Part shown: positions 55,997 through 64,000 of the stretch, piece by piece
Position numbering within the stretch: position 1 is the first letter of the stretch
Layout of the letters: each line of letters begins with the position of its first letter
Assembly (NCBI RefSeq): GCF_038967635.1
Contig: NZ_CP152413.1
Span: 5,770,001 to 5,834,000 of the forward strand
Direction: 5' to 3'
DNA: 64,000 bases
Origin: Bradyrhizobium sp. B124
GTDB lineage: Bacteria; Pseudomonadota; Alphaproteobacteria; Rhizobiales; Xanthobacteraceae
The notes under the pieces: model-generated
Told to the model about the DNA's origin: nothing
Seen by the model: the letters and a program-made list of their open reading frames with translations, nothing else
The model's database searches: none
Program-made: the position numbers and the translations under genes

Positions 55997-57133
55997 TTAG
56001 GCGCGCCGTGTGGCGCGGCCGGATTCGACGTCGAAAATCTCTCCCGTCGGGCCGATATCGACGAAGGCGGCAGGGTCGGCGCCGGTCATCCAGACCTGTG
56101 CGCCGAGCTTGGCGAGCTCGTCGAAGAGCGCCTTGCGCCTATTGGGATCGAGATGGGCGACGACCTCGTCGAGCAGCAGCAGCGGCACGATGCCGGTCAT
56201 CTCCGCGACCATCGTGGCATGCGCCAGCACCAGCCCGATCAACAGCGCCTTCTGCTCGCCGGTCGAGGCGTCGCGCGCCGGCATGCTCTTCGGCGCGTAG
56301 ATCACCTGCAGATCGGTCAGATGCGGTCCGTCGAGCGTGCGCCCGGCGGCGGCGTCGCGCGGACGGCTGGCGCGCAGGATCTCGCGGTAGCGGTCCTCCA
56401 CCGCGGTCGCGGGCTCCTGCAGCAGCGCGTTCTCCATCCAGCCGTCGAGCATGATCTCGGCGGAGGGGAAGGCCGAGGCGGCGCCGCGCTCGTGCAGCAT
56501 CGCGGCGAGCTTGGCGGCGGTCTGGCCGCGCGATGCGGCGACCGCGACCGCAAGCTCGGCGGTCTCGCGCTCGATCGCGTCACACCAATGGTCGTCGTAG
56601 TTGCGCACTTCGAGCAGCCGGTTGCGCGAGCGCAGCGAGCGCTCCAGCGCCGAGACCCGGCTGGAGTGCTCGGAATCGATCGCCAGCACCAGGCGGTCGA
56701 AGAAGCGCCGCCGCTCGGAGGCGGCGCCCATGAACAGGCCGTCCATCGCCGGCGTCAGCCACACCATGCGCAGGTGGTCGCCGAACGCGGTCGCGGACCC
56801 CACCGGTTCGCGATCGATGCGGCAGCGTCGGCTGTTGCTCGCCTCGCCGGTCGGGGGATCGATGCCGGTGCCGAGCGTGGCGAGGCCGAGCGCACCCTCG
56901 ACTTCGGCCGAGACCGCCCAGGAGCCGTCGCCCTGATTGTCGGCGATGTCCTCCAAGGTCGCGCGGCGTAGCCCGCGGCCCGGCGACAGGAACGAGACCG
57001 CCTCCATGCAATTGGTCTTGCCGGCGCCGTTCGGCCCGACCAGCACCACCATGTCGCCCGCGACCTGCAGCGTCGCCGTCCGGTAATTCCGAAAATGCGT
57101 CAGCGACAGGCGATGAATGCGGGATGGGGTCAT
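55997..57133 (-). CDS. recF: DNA replication and repair protein RecF
   Basis: An SMC-like ATPase of 378 residues that helps RecR/RecO load RecA at gaps. Walker A is in VGPNGAGKTNCMEA (near 33-45), the ABC signature region is STGEQKALLIGLVLAH, and Walker B is PLLLLDEVVAHLD. Its ribosome-site region (AAGGTAAC) lies right at the edge of the GIY-YIG unit inserted between it and dnaN, so transcription from dnaN must cross that unit. Confidence 0.96.
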   Translation of the reverse strand: MTPSRIHRLSLTHFRNYRTATLQVAGDMVVLVGPNGAGKTNCMEAVSFLSPGRGLRRATLEDIADNQGDGSWAVSAEVEGALGLATLGTGIDPPTGEASNSRRCRIDREPVGSATAFGDHLRMVWLTPAMDGLFMGAASERRRFFDRLVLAIDSEHSSRVSALERSLRSRNRLLEVRNYDDHWCDAIERETAELAVAVAASRGQTAAKLAAMLHERGAASAFPSAEIMLDGWMENALLQEPATAVEDRYREILRASRPRDAAAGRTLDGPHLTDLQVIYAPKSMPARDASTGEQKALLIGLVLAHATMVAEMTGIVPLLLLDEVVAHLDPNRRKALFDELAKLGAQVWMTGADPAAFVDIGPTGEIFDVESGRATRRA

Positions 57134-57141
57134 GTTACCTT

Positions 57142-57507
57142 GTCATTGCCGGGCTTGACCCGGCAATCCATCGTCCGCGCTAGCGGACAATTTCACCATA
57201 TAAGTCTCGCCAGTCGGGATTGCCGGCAACGATCAGATCAATCTTCCACTCACGCGACCAGTGCTTGATGTTTTTCTCGCGCTGAAGCGCCGCGGCGATT
57301 GTCTCATGGGCCTCAAAGTCGACGAGGGTCTTGATGCCGTACCGCTTGGCAAAGCCTTCGGCGAGACCCTCGCGATGCTCGTAAACTCGCCGGACCAGAT
57401 TATTGGTCACGCCAACGTAGAGAGTTCCACCGGGCTTGCTCGCGAGGATGTACACCCAATAGGTCATCTCTTGTTCGATGGATGGCCGGGTCAAGTCCGG
57501 CCATGAC
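57142..57507. mobile_element. GIY-YIG unit with hairpin terminal inverted repeats, family D
   Basis: The 366-bp unit has ends at 57142-57173 and 57476-57507. In inverted orientation they match at 29 of 32 positions. Each end is also a hairpin: ATTGCCGGG-CTTGA-CCCGGCAAT on the left and ATGGCCGG-GTCAAGT-CCGGCCAT on the right, then CCATCG inward. The only gene inside is the GIY-YIG nuclease. No target-site duplication is obvious. It interrupts the dnaN-recF junction. The mobile nature is inferred from structure and from the gene-less relative at 14139-14225. Confidence 0.65.
57180..57467 (-). CDS. GIY-YIG nuclease superfamily protein (UPF0213-like)
   Basis: A single-domain GIY-YIG protein of 95 residues. 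The motif is present as YWVYILAS...TLYVGVTN, with catalytic Arg in NLVRRVYEHREG and Glu/Lys in ALQREKNIKHWSREWK, and NPDWRDLY at the end. ATG at 57467 is used since the motif starts at once; the longer frame enters the right terminal repeat. Small GIY-YIG proteins occur in many copies in rhizobial genomes. Here it fills a hairpin-ended unit between dnaN and recF, which suggests it serves movement of that unit; this is inference. Confidence 0.9.
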   Translation of the reverse strand: MTYWVYILASKPGGTLYVGVTNNLVRRVYEHREGLAEGFAKRYGIKTLVDFEAHETIAAALQREKNIKHWSREWKIDLIVAGNPDWRDLYGEIVR

Positions 57508-57518
57508 GAGAGGAGAAA

Positions 57519-58637
57519 TCACACCCGCATCGGCATCAGCACGTAGAGCGCGCCCTTGCTGTCGCGGTCCTGCACCAGGGTCGGGGAGCCGGGATCGGCG
57601 AGCTTCAGCACCGCGACCTCGCCCTCGATCTGGGCGGCGATGTCGAGCAGATAGCGCGAGTTGAAACCGATATCGAGCGCGTCCGAGGCGTACTCGACCT
57701 CGAGCTCTTCGGTGGCGCTGCCGGAATCCGGGTTGGTGACCGAGAGCACCAGCTTGCCGGCGGACAAGGCCAGCTTCACGGCGCGGCCGCGTTCGCTGGA
57801 AATGGTCGAGACGCGATCGACGGCGGCCTCGAAATCCTTCTTGTCGACCACCAGTTCCTTGTCGTTGTTCTGCGGAATGACGCGGCCATAGTCCGGGAAG
57901 GTGCCGTCGATCAGCTTCGAGGTCAGCACCACATTGCCGAGCGTGAAGCGGATCTTGCCATCCGACAGCTCGATCGAGATCTCGGCGTCGTCGCCCTCGA
58001 TCAGCCGCTGCACCTCGCCGACCGTCTTGCGCGGGACGATCACGCCGGGCATGCCGGTCGCGCCCTTGGGCAGCGGGAGGTCGATCTGCGCCAGACGATG
58101 GCCGTCGGTCGCAACCCCGCGCAGGGTCGCAGCCTTGGCGCTGCCGGCGGCGTGCAGATAGATGCCGTTGAGGTAATAGCGGGTCTCTTCGGTCGAGATC
58201 GCAAACTGGGTGCGGTCGATCAGCCGCTTGATGTCGGATGCCGGCAGCGAGAACGAATGCGTCATGTCGCCGGCGGCAAGGCCCGGGAAATCGCTCTCGG
58301 GCAGGGTTTGCAGCGTGAAGCGCGAGCGGCCGGCGCGCACCGCGAGCACCGAGCGGTCGCCGTCGGCCTCGAGCACGATCTGCGAGCCGTCGGGCAGCTT
58401 GCGGACGATGTCATAGAACATGTGCGCGGGCACCGTGGTCGAGCCGGCGGTTCCGGTCTCGGCGGCCAAGGTCTCCGTCACCTCGAGATCGAGGTCGGTT
58501 GCCTTCAGCGACAATTTGGCGCCCTCGGCGCGGATCAACACGTTGCCGAGGATCGGGATGGTGTTGCGGCGCTCGACCACGCGGTGAACGTGACCCAGCG
58601 ATTTCAGGAGTTGCGCGCGCTCGACGGTGACCTTCAT
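57519..58637 (-). CDS. dnaN: DNA polymerase III sliding clamp (beta subunit)
   Basis: A ring-forming processivity factor of 372 residues with three repeated clamp domains. The start MKVTVERAQLLKSLGHVHRV is typical, and the C-terminus LMPMRV is the usual family ending. It follows dnaA after about 280 bp containing a GC-rich hairpin (near 58850-58876) and precedes the GIY-YIG unit and recF. Its length and composition are ordinary. Confidence 0.97.
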   Translation of the reverse strand: MKVTVERAQLLKSLGHVHRVVERRNTIPILGNVLIRAEGAKLSLKATDLDLEVTETLAAETGTAGSTTVPAHMFYDIVRKLPDGSQIVLEADGDRSVLAVRAGRSRFTLQTLPESDFPGLAAGDMTHSFSLPASDIKRLIDRTQFAISTEETRYYLNGIYLHAAGSAKAATLRGVATDGHRLAQIDLPLPKGATGMPGVIVPRKTVGEVQRLIEGDDAEISIELSDGKIRFTLGNVVLTSKLIDGTFPDYGRVIPQNNDKELVVDKKDFEAAVDRVSTISSERGRAVKLALSAGKLVLSVTNPDSGSATEELEVEYASDALDIGFNSRYLLDIAAQIEGEVAVLKLADPGSPTLVQDRDSKGALYVLMPMRV

Positions 58638-58917
58638 TGCAATACCCGCCAGATCCCTCAGATGAAAAAGCCGGGCGGCCGTTCAGGGCAGCACCGCAGC
58701 ATTGGAAACCCGATAAGCCGGATCAATACCGGATTTGATCAAACCCACGGGGGGACCGCAAGGTGGCGCGGATGGGCGGCCGGTGCAAGGGATACGGGCG
58801 CGAAACGGGCCCCGTTCCCCACGTTTTGGGTCGGAAAAAAGTTTAGCCCTCCCCTCTTGATAAAGGGGAGGGCCATGGAACGAGCCGGCCAAATGAGGCG
58901 GCCTTATTCCTGCAGTC

Positions 58918-60348
58918 TTATTCCTGCAATTGACGCTTCAGCGATTCGACTTCCTCTGACAGCGCCGTGTCCTTGGCGACCAGTGCCTCAATCTTGCGCA
59001 CCGCGTGCAAAACCGTGGTGTGGTCGCGGCCGCCGAAGCGCCGGCCGATCTCCGGCAGCGAACGCAGGGTCAGCGTCTTGGCCAGATACATCGCAACCTG
59101 GCGCGGACGCACCACGTTGGCGGTGCGGCGGGACGACAAGAGGTCGGAGCGGCTGACATTGTATTGCCGGGCGACCACGCGCTGGATGTCCTCGATCTTG
59201 ATCCGCTTCGGCTCCTGCGGGCGGATCAGGTCGCGCACCTCGCGCTCGGCCATCTCCAGCGTCACCGGCTGGTTGTTGAGCTTGGAGTGCGCCAAGAGGC
59301 GGTTGATCGCGCCTTCGAGGTCGCGGCCGTTATGGGTGATGGTGCGCGCCAGATAGTCGAGCACTTCCTCCGGCACATCGAATGTCGCATGGTGGGCGCG
59401 GGCCGCGGCGACGCGCGACTTGAGGATGCCAAGCCGCAGTTCCTCGCCGAGCGAACCCATCTCGACCACCAAGCCACCGGCGAGCCGCGAGCGCACGCGG
59501 TCGTCGAGGCTTTCGAGGTCGGACGGCGGACGGTCGGCGGCGATCACGACCTGGCGGCCGGCGTCGATCAGCGCGTTCAGCGTGTGGCAGAACTCGGCCT
59601 GCGTCGACTTGCCTTGCAGGAACTGCAGATCGTCGATGACCAGCACGTCGATGCCGCGCAGGGCCTCCTTGAACGCCAGCGCCGTCTGCGTCTTCAGCGC
59701 CGCGACGAAGCCGTACATGAACTTCTCGGCAGTGAGATACAGCACCTTGCGCTCGCCGCCGGAATTGCCGGCCCAGGTCACGGCCTGCAGCAGGTGCGTC
59801 TTGCCGAGGCCGACGCCGGCATGGATGTAGAGCGGGTTGAACATCACGGGATCGCCGCGGCGACCTTCCGCGACCTGGCGCGCAGCCGCATGGGCCAGCG
59901 TGTTGGAGCGGCCGACGACGAAGCTTGCAAAGGTCAGGCGCGGATCGAGCGGCGAGCCGCCAAGCGCGTCATGGCTGGCGGACACCGGCGCCGTCGCGAA
60001 CGAGCGCAGTTCAGGCGCGGGACGGCCGTCATTGCGTTCGACACGGCGCACTTCGGCCGGCGCAGCCGCTTCCTTCACAGGGGCCATCGCGCGGATCGCC
60101 GAGCGCACGGTGAGGTCGATGCGATGCACTTCGGGCATCTCGGCCTGCCAGCAGGAGAGCACGCGTTCGGCGTAATGCGCCTGGATCCAGCTCTTGAGGA
60201 ACCGGGTCGGAACCGACAGATGCACGCTCTCATCGTGCACGCTCTCGAGATCCATCCGCGCGAACCAGCTCGTGTAGACGTCCTCACCAACGCTCGTCCG
60301 CAAACGTCCCTTTACCCGCGACCAGCGATCCTGTTCCGTGTTCGTCAT
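58918..60348 (-). CDS. dnaA: Chromosomal replication initiator DnaA
   Basis: An AAA+ initiator of 476 residues that binds DnaA boxes and opens the origin. Domain I begins [22 protein letters not shown]. Walker A is [12 protein letters not shown] (near 177), Walker [13 protein letters not shown], and the arginine-containing segment is GLVVEMGS. The C-terminal helix-turn-helix carries the DnaA signature [19 protein letters not shown] at 60348 starts the conserved domain; the open frame to 60480 is not supported. A long AT-rich control region lies upstream. Confidence 0.97.
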   Translation of the reverse strand: MTNTEQDRWSRVKGRLRTSVGEDVYTSWFARMDLESVHDESVHLSVPTRFLKSWIQAHYAERVLSCWQAEMPEVHRIDLTVRSAIRAMAPVKEAAAPAEVRRVERNDGRPAPELRSFATAPVSASHDALGGSPLDPRLTFASFVVGRSNTLAHAAARQVAEGRRGDPVMFNPLYIHAGVGLGKTHLLQAVTWAGNSGGERKVLYLTAEKFMYGFVAALKTQTALAFKEALRGIDVLVIDDLQFLQGKSTQAEFCHTLNALIDAGRQVVIAADRPPSDLESLDDRVRSRLAGGLVVEMGSLGEELRLGILKSRVAAARAHHATFDVPEEVLDYLARTITHNGRDLEGAINRLLAHSKLNNQPVTLEMAEREVRDLIRPQEPKRIKIEDIQRVVARQYNVSRSDLLSSRRTANVVRPRQVAMYLAKTLTLRSLPEIGRRFGGRDHTTVLHAVRKIEALVAKDTALSEEVESLKRQLQE

Positions 60349-61057
60349 TGCCTTCGTACTTTTCCAAAACTGAGAGATGATGATTGCGAAAGCGCCGCGC
60401 AGGGGTCCTGCCACGACGCGACCTCTAGCGGGCGCGGTCTGCTCCGGACAAAGCTCTCCCGTGTGGCGGCCATGCGCCACGCGACAGGTCAGCTGTTTGG
60501 AGAAGATGCGTCCCGCGAGGTCAGCGCGTACTCGACGGCCTCTGCGGGTAAGAGCCAGCGTCCGAGGGGTTGATTACGGCACCACAGGAAATCTGCACTT
60601 GGGCTGTCGTTGGTTCGACTGCAGTGATGATACCGTAAGACATAAGTCCTCCCCCTCCCACCGCGACGTATCGCGGCAAGTTGTCAGCTTGCTGGTGTCT
60701 TCAAAATCGAACTGCCGCTACCGAACACCGAAATGCCCGGCGCTTCGCCGCCGCGTGTCGTCGTCAATCCGTTCGCTTGCGCCGCGTTCCCGCTGCCAGA
60801 TTCCGACTGACGTCCTGGTCTCTCTTGTTCGATCCCCCAAATTGCCGGGGACATCGCGGGAGATATTTTGACACAGGTCGACCGTCCTCATATCGCTATG
60901 AGCCGTCAATCTAGCTTCGCTTGGAAAGCGTCGCTAACGCGCACACCGCCGCCGATTTGCACGTCCGCCCTTGGGTCTCAAACCGCGCTGATCTGGAGAG
61001 CCGTGGGCGTCGCGAACAAGAAATAAATACACCAAGCGCATTTTCTGACAATCCGTG

Positions 61058-61147
61058 GATTCGACGGGGGTCGAGACTCTTGGCGACTGTTGCGGTGTTG
61101 TCGACGCTGAGTTGCGAAAGCAAGGTTTTGAATCAGCGCACAGATTC
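61058..61147. promoter_or_regulatory. GANTC (CcrM-site) cluster upstream of dnaA
   Basis: GANTC occurs at 61058-61062, 61075-61079, 61130-61134 and 61143-61147, four sites in 90 bp. Further single sites are at 60799-60803 and near 61461. In Caulobacter, dnaA expression depends on the methylation state of such sites, but they are about 700 bp from this dnaA start, so a role in origin control is possible too. Confidence 0.45.
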
Positions 61148-61245
61148 ACGCGTGTCACAAACGACGGTGCAATACCAAAAATTTTTCATAGAAAATTTAC
61201 ATTTGGTCTCGCGCCGGTCATTTTTCCAATCGCTGTTCGGCGCTA

Positions 61246-61254
61246 TGTGCATAA
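61246..61254 (-). promoter_or_regulatory. DnaA box
   Basis: TGTGCATAA on the plus strand reads TTATGCACA on the minus strand, a perfect match to the TTWTNCACA consensus. It sits at the edge of the AT-rich stretch upstream of dnaA. It could serve autoregulation or origin function. Confidence 0.5.
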
Positions 61255-61503
61255 GTAATTCGCGAGACGTCATTTTTCGCGATTACTTTTGCAGGGTAAC
61301 CCCGCTGCGCAATTTTCAACGCGAGATATTCGCGCGCTATTCCATCTATCTAGCTTAGCGCAGAACAATCTGTACGCGAGTGCGGCACGTTAAGCATGTT
61401 GAGCCGGTAGAACTACGGACGCGACGAAACATGACACGCAGTTCGTTGCGCGGCAACGCCGAGTCTTCTCGCGCTACGAAACTTCCACGACAAAATGCGA
61501 GAC

Positions 61504-61534
61504 CAAAACAAAAAGCCCGGCGCGAGCCGGGCTT
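61504..61534 (-). terminator. Rho-independent terminator of rpsT
   Basis: The stem AAGCCCGGC / GCCGGGCTT (61513-61521 and 61526-61534) is followed on the minus strand by a T-rich run, TTTTTGTTTTG. It lies about 55 bp after the rpsT stop. This is the clearest intrinsic terminator in the window. Confidence 0.85.
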
Positions 61535-61587
61535 GGTGACAAATGTGTTCTTCGGTCAGCTCACGCGGCGAGCTGTACTCCGCAGGC

Positions 61588-61854
61588 TTACTTGGCGAGC
61601 TTGGCGATGCTCTGCGCGAGGCGAGACACCTTCCGGCTCGCGAGGTTCTTGTGAATGATGTTGCGCTGCGCTGCCTTCATCAGTTCGGGCTCGGCCTTGC
61701 TCATCGCCTTGAGTGCCGCCTCGCGGTCGCCGCTCTTGATTGCTTCCTCGACGGTGCGCACCGCGCCACGCATCTGCGTGCGGCGCGACTTGTTGACGAT
61801 GGTGCGGCGGGCAATCTTGCGGGTCGCCTTCTTGGCGGAAGTGGTGTTGGCCAT
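61588..61854 (-). CDS. rpsT: 30S ribosomal protein S20
   Basis: A primary 16S rRNA-binding protein of 88 residues, very basic and helical. The start [17 protein letters not shown] and the late [19 protein letters not shown] are typical. rpsT upstream of dnaA is common in Rhizobiales. It has its own terminator, so it is a separate transcript from dnaA. Confidence 0.96.
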   Translation of the reverse strand: MANTTSAKKATRKIARRTIVNKSRRTQMRGAVRTVEEAIKSGDREAALKAMSKAEPELMKAAQRNIIHKNLASRKVSRLAQSIAKLAK

Positions 61855-62213
61855 GATTCTCTAACTGTCCTTCGGCGGTGATCGCTCGGTGGTCGGGCTT
61901 GCGCGCACCGGCCGGTTCAAATCTCAACTCTGATGTATTTGTCCAAGGTGTCCTTGAGGCGGCCATGCCAAGGCGCATAATGCTGCCCCCGCATGCGGCA
62001 CTGTCCAAAGAACAGCGGCGGCAGGATTGCGCCCGCCGCCATCGGCCGGTCTTATAGATGGCGCAGGCTTAACCGTCAACGCTTTCGGGACCGAAAATGG
62101 GCCTGAAATCGGCCTCGCGAGAGCCAGATAAGCCGCTGAAGAGGTTGAATTTCCGGGGGGCGCCCGGTAAGGCCTGTCGACGCGTGGGGCGTGACAGGGA
62201 GTTAGGGTGACGC
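61855..62213. other. Intergenic region between rpsT and the small membrane protein gene
   Basis: About 359 bp between divergent genes. It should hold the rpsT promoter: TTGGAC and TGAGAT-like hexamers occur on the minus strand near 61925-61955, but the match is weak. A GCGGCGGCAGGAT-type stretch at 62010-62045 is GC-rich. No RNA gene or repeat of the listed families was recognised. Confidence 0.4.
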
Positions 62214-62531
62214 ATGATCCGCGGCTTTTTCCGCCTGATCGGCCTTTTGCTGCTGGCCGGCAGTTTCATCTTCATGGTCTATGACGGGGCCCGCTACGTC
62301 GCCGACCAGAGCCTGCGGTTCACCCAATTCGGCCAGTTCTGGAACGATATCCATCAGTCGAGCCAGCAGGCGTTCCATGCCTGGGTGGATCGCTTCGCGC
62401 CCTGGCTCTGGAACGGCGTGATCCGCGTGCTTCTGGAGCAGCCGGTGTTCGCGGTGCTCGGCATTGCCGGCATCCTGCTGATGATCCTGTTCCGGCCGCG
62501 CAAGCCGCTGATCGGCTACGCACGCGACTGA
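62214..62531 (+). CDS. Small conserved membrane protein, 105 aa
   Basis: Two hydrophobic segments, residues about 6-25 (FFRLIGLLLLAGSFIFMVYD) and 75-93 (PVFAVLGIAGILLMILF), enclose a roughly 50-residue polar, Trp-rich stretch. The tail RPRKPLIGYARD is basic. The topology suggests a helical hairpin in the inner membrane. I do not recognise a function. GGGAGTTAGGG precedes the ATG at moderate spacing. It may be co-transcribed with msrA 140 bp downstream. Confidence 0.75.
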   Translation: MIRGFFRLIGLLLLAGSFIFMVYDGARYVADQSLRFTQFGQFWNDIHQSSQQAFHAWVDRFAPWLWNGVIRVLLEQPVFAVLGIAGILLMILFRPRKPLIGYARD

Positions 62532-62671
62532 GCTGGCTGCAGCCCTCTTGAGCTTCTCTTGGCCGCTGCCGTCAGTAACGGGGCTGCCATCATCCGCGTA
62601 AGGACATATATAGGTGACAGCCGGCCCGCAGGCCGTTGCCGCGTCGGCCGATGTCCCGCCCGGAGGTATCC

Positions 62672-63328
62672 ATGTTGTTCATGCGCAAGACCACCGCGTT
62701 GCCGAGCGCCGCCGAGGCGCTGCCTGGCCGCGCGACGCCGATCCCGACCGCGACCACGCACTTCGTCAGTGGCAGCAAATTGACGCCGCCTTATCCGCAA
62801 GGCCTCGAGCAGGCCGTGTTCGGCCTCGGCTGCTTCTGGGGCGCGGAGCGGAAGTTCTGGGAACTCGGCGACGGAATCTACACCACCGCGGTCGGCTATG
62901 CCGGCGGCCACACGCCGAACCCGACCTATGAAGAGGTGTGCTCGGGACGCACCGGCCACACCGAAGTCGTGCTGGTCGTGTTCGACCCGAAGAAGATCTC
63001 CTACGAGAAGCTGCTGAAGACGTTCTGGGAGAACCACAACCCGACGCAGGGCATGCGTCAGGGCAACGACATCGGCACGCAGTATCGTTCTGCGATCTAC
63101 ACGTTCAGCGACGCGCAGCACAAAGCCGCCGATGCGTCGCAGGCGATGTATCAGAAGGCGCTCGCTGCCAAGGGCCTCGGCGCGATCACGACGGAAGTGG
63201 CACCGGCCGGCGAGTTCTACTTCGCGGAGGACTACCATCAGCAATACCTCGCCAAGAATCCGGCGGGCTATTGCGGGCTTGGCGGCACCGGCGTGTCCTG
63301 CCCGATCGGCGTCGGCGTCACCGCCTGA
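62672..63328 (+). CDS. msrA: Peptide-methionine (S)-S-oxide reductase
   Basis: Reduces methionine-S-sulfoxide in proteins. It has 218 residues with the active-site motif [14 protein letters not shown] (Cys near 53), [19 protein letters not shown], and [22 protein letters not shown] Cys in [13 protein letters not shown] serves as a resolving site. An N-terminal extension of about 45 residues precedes the core, as in long MsrA forms. ATG at 62672 has CGGAGG at ideal spacing. Confidence 0.95.
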   Translation: MLFMRKTTALPSAAEALPGRATPIPTATTHFVSGSKLTPPYPQGLEQAVFGLGCFWGAERKFWELGDGIYTTAVGYAGGHTPNPTYEEVCSGRTGHTEVVLVVFDPKKISYEKLLKTFWENHNPTQGMRQGNDIGTQYRSAIYTFSDAQHKAADASQAMYQKALAAKGLGAITTEVAPAGEFYFAEDYHQQYLAKNPAGYCGLGGTGVSCPIGVGVTA

Positions 63329-63456
63329 TCGCTCTGTCATGCGCTAAATCGAGGGGGAGGCGGGCTTTCCGGCTCCCCACTCGGTTCTCGAAAACCCTTT
63401 ATTAACCATAAGTGGTGCAAGACTGGGCTTGTCTCGCCGTTGAGGGATAGGTCCGG

Positions 63457-64000
63457 TGCCGGTTGCACGCGCGTTACGATTGCCGATCACTGCCGTTGTG
63501 GCTGCGCTCGCGTTGTCTGGCTGCATGAGCACGTCGGGTCCGGTTGCCATGGGCCCGCAAGGTTTGGGCCCGCAAGGTGTCGATGCCGTCACCTATGGAC
63601 CGGCTTACGCATCCGCTCCGGTTGCTGATGCCGGCGGTGGCGGTGCGATCAGCGCTCTGCGTTCCGCCTTTGCCAGTGCTTCTCCTGGTTATGGCTATGC
63701 CGCCCCGGGCGCCGCTCCGGTGGTTTATGCCGCCGCACCGGGTGGGCCCGCCGGTTACGACAACTCCTATCATCTCGGCCCGGGCGACAAGCTCCGGGTC
63801 GTGGTCTACGGCCAGGAAGGCCTGACCAACTCCTACGCGATCGACGCCGCCGGCTCGATCACCATGCCGCTGATCGGCTCGGTGCCGGCGCGCGGCCGCA
63901 CGCCGGCCGGGCTCGCCGGTGAAATCTCGGCACGGCTGCGCAACGGCTTCATCCGCGATCCTTCGGTGGCGGTCGAGATCGAGTCCTACCGGCCGTTCTT
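63457..64000 (+). CDS. Polysaccharide biosynthesis/export lipoprotein (3' end cut by window edge)
   Basis: A Wza/BexD-type outer-membrane auxiliary protein; 181 residues are visible and the rest lies beyond the window. A signal peptide ends in the lipobox LSGC (Cys23). A Gly/Ala/Pro-rich linker with a GPQGLGPQG repeat follows, then the poly-export domain (YHLGPGDKLRVVVYGQEGLTNSY; GSITMPLIGSVPARG; FIRDPSVAVEI). It starts at GTG behind GAGGGATAGG. It probably takes part in exopolysaccharide or capsule export, with partner genes downstream. Confidence 0.88.

Larger units (their letters stand above)
60349..61503. other. Long gene-free region upstream of dnaA (possible origin/control region)
   Basis: About 1.15 kb between dnaA and the rpsT terminator. 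It holds no convincing gene: the short frames lack ribosome sites and homology. The stretch 61160-61300 is strongly AT-rich for this genome. It contains one consensus DnaA box (61246-61254), a one-mismatch box-like site (60867-60875) and a GANTC group (61058-61147). Only one perfect box was found, so a control region for dnaA is as likely as an origin. Confidence 0.5.

Noticed and set aside
60921..61358. A 145-codon frame behind a TTGACA-17-TATCGC promoter-like pair (60868-60896) upstream of dnaA
   Set aside because: It starts at TTG without a ribosome site and shows no homology, and its composition is unlike coding DNA of this genome. The promoter match is kept only as a box-like site.

Overview
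The window looks like a chromosomal segment of a high-GC alphaproteobacterium of the Rhizobiales, most likely Bradyrhizobium or a close relative. The evidence is gene order (nfu-tsaB-rimI-fur-miaB-phoH-ybeY-corC-lnt-praR-like; rpsT-dnaA-dnaN-recF-gyrB), strong GC bias at third codon positions, GANTC sites clustered in cell-cycle promoters, and several families of intergenic hairpin repeats. Species cannot be fixed from sequence reading alone.

Layout. 1-4 kb: a DUF2336 protein cut by the window edge, a phytanoyl-CoA dioxygenase-like enzyme, then trmB and an M20 peptidase (minus strand). 4.3-17.5 kb: a long minus-strand run of housekeeping genes for tRNA and rRNA maturation (miaB, tsaB, ybeY, trpS), RNA-associated PhoH, protein N-acetylation (rimI), iron-sulfur and metal control (nfu, fur), lipoprotein acylation (lnt) and lipid II flipping (murJ). 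17.8-18.8 kb: an adenosine-kinase-like gene. 18.9-25.2 kb: a complete type I restriction-modification operon, hsdR-hsdM-hsdS, with lower GC, probably acquired. 25.7-31.3 kb: acyl-CoA synthetase, a beta-lactamase-fold hydrolase, a small hypothetical gene and succinate-semialdehyde dehydrogenase. 31.7-34 kb: a lone TonB-dependent siderophore receptor. 34.1-40.3 kb: a catabolic cluster (amino-acid-type binding protein, divergent GntR regulator, FAD amine oxidase, MetX-like hydrolase, enoyl-CoA hydratase, zinc alcohol dehydrogenase). 40.5-51.7 kb: purC, pirin, a GNAT enzyme, a membrane-anchored AraC regulator, a serine hydrolase, DUF1330, MmgE/PrpD, FUSC, a 2-hydroxychromene-2-carboxylate isomerase-like protein and a MATE pump. 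51.8-61.9 kb: the replication block rpsT-dnaA-dnaN-(GIY-YIG)-recF-gyrB-murA, all on the minus strand. 62-64 kb: a small membrane protein, msrA and the start of a polysaccharide-export lipoprotein.

The most interesting observation is a 366-bp unit between dnaN and recF. It is a GIY-YIG nuclease gene enclosed by 32-nt imperfect terminal inverted repeats that are themselves hairpins. A gene-less 87-bp unit with the same terminal architecture lies at 14.1 kb, and two further hairpin-ended units of related design lie at 42.6 and 46.8 kb. Together they suggest a family of GIY-YIG-associated mobile palindromes with MITE-like derivatives. Other notable points are GANTC clusters upstream of gyrB and dnaA, a MurA with Asp in place of the fosfomycin-target Cys, and a symmetric operator-like array between the binding-protein and GntR genes.

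No tRNA, rRNA, CRISPR array, insertion-sequence transposase or prophage was recognised.
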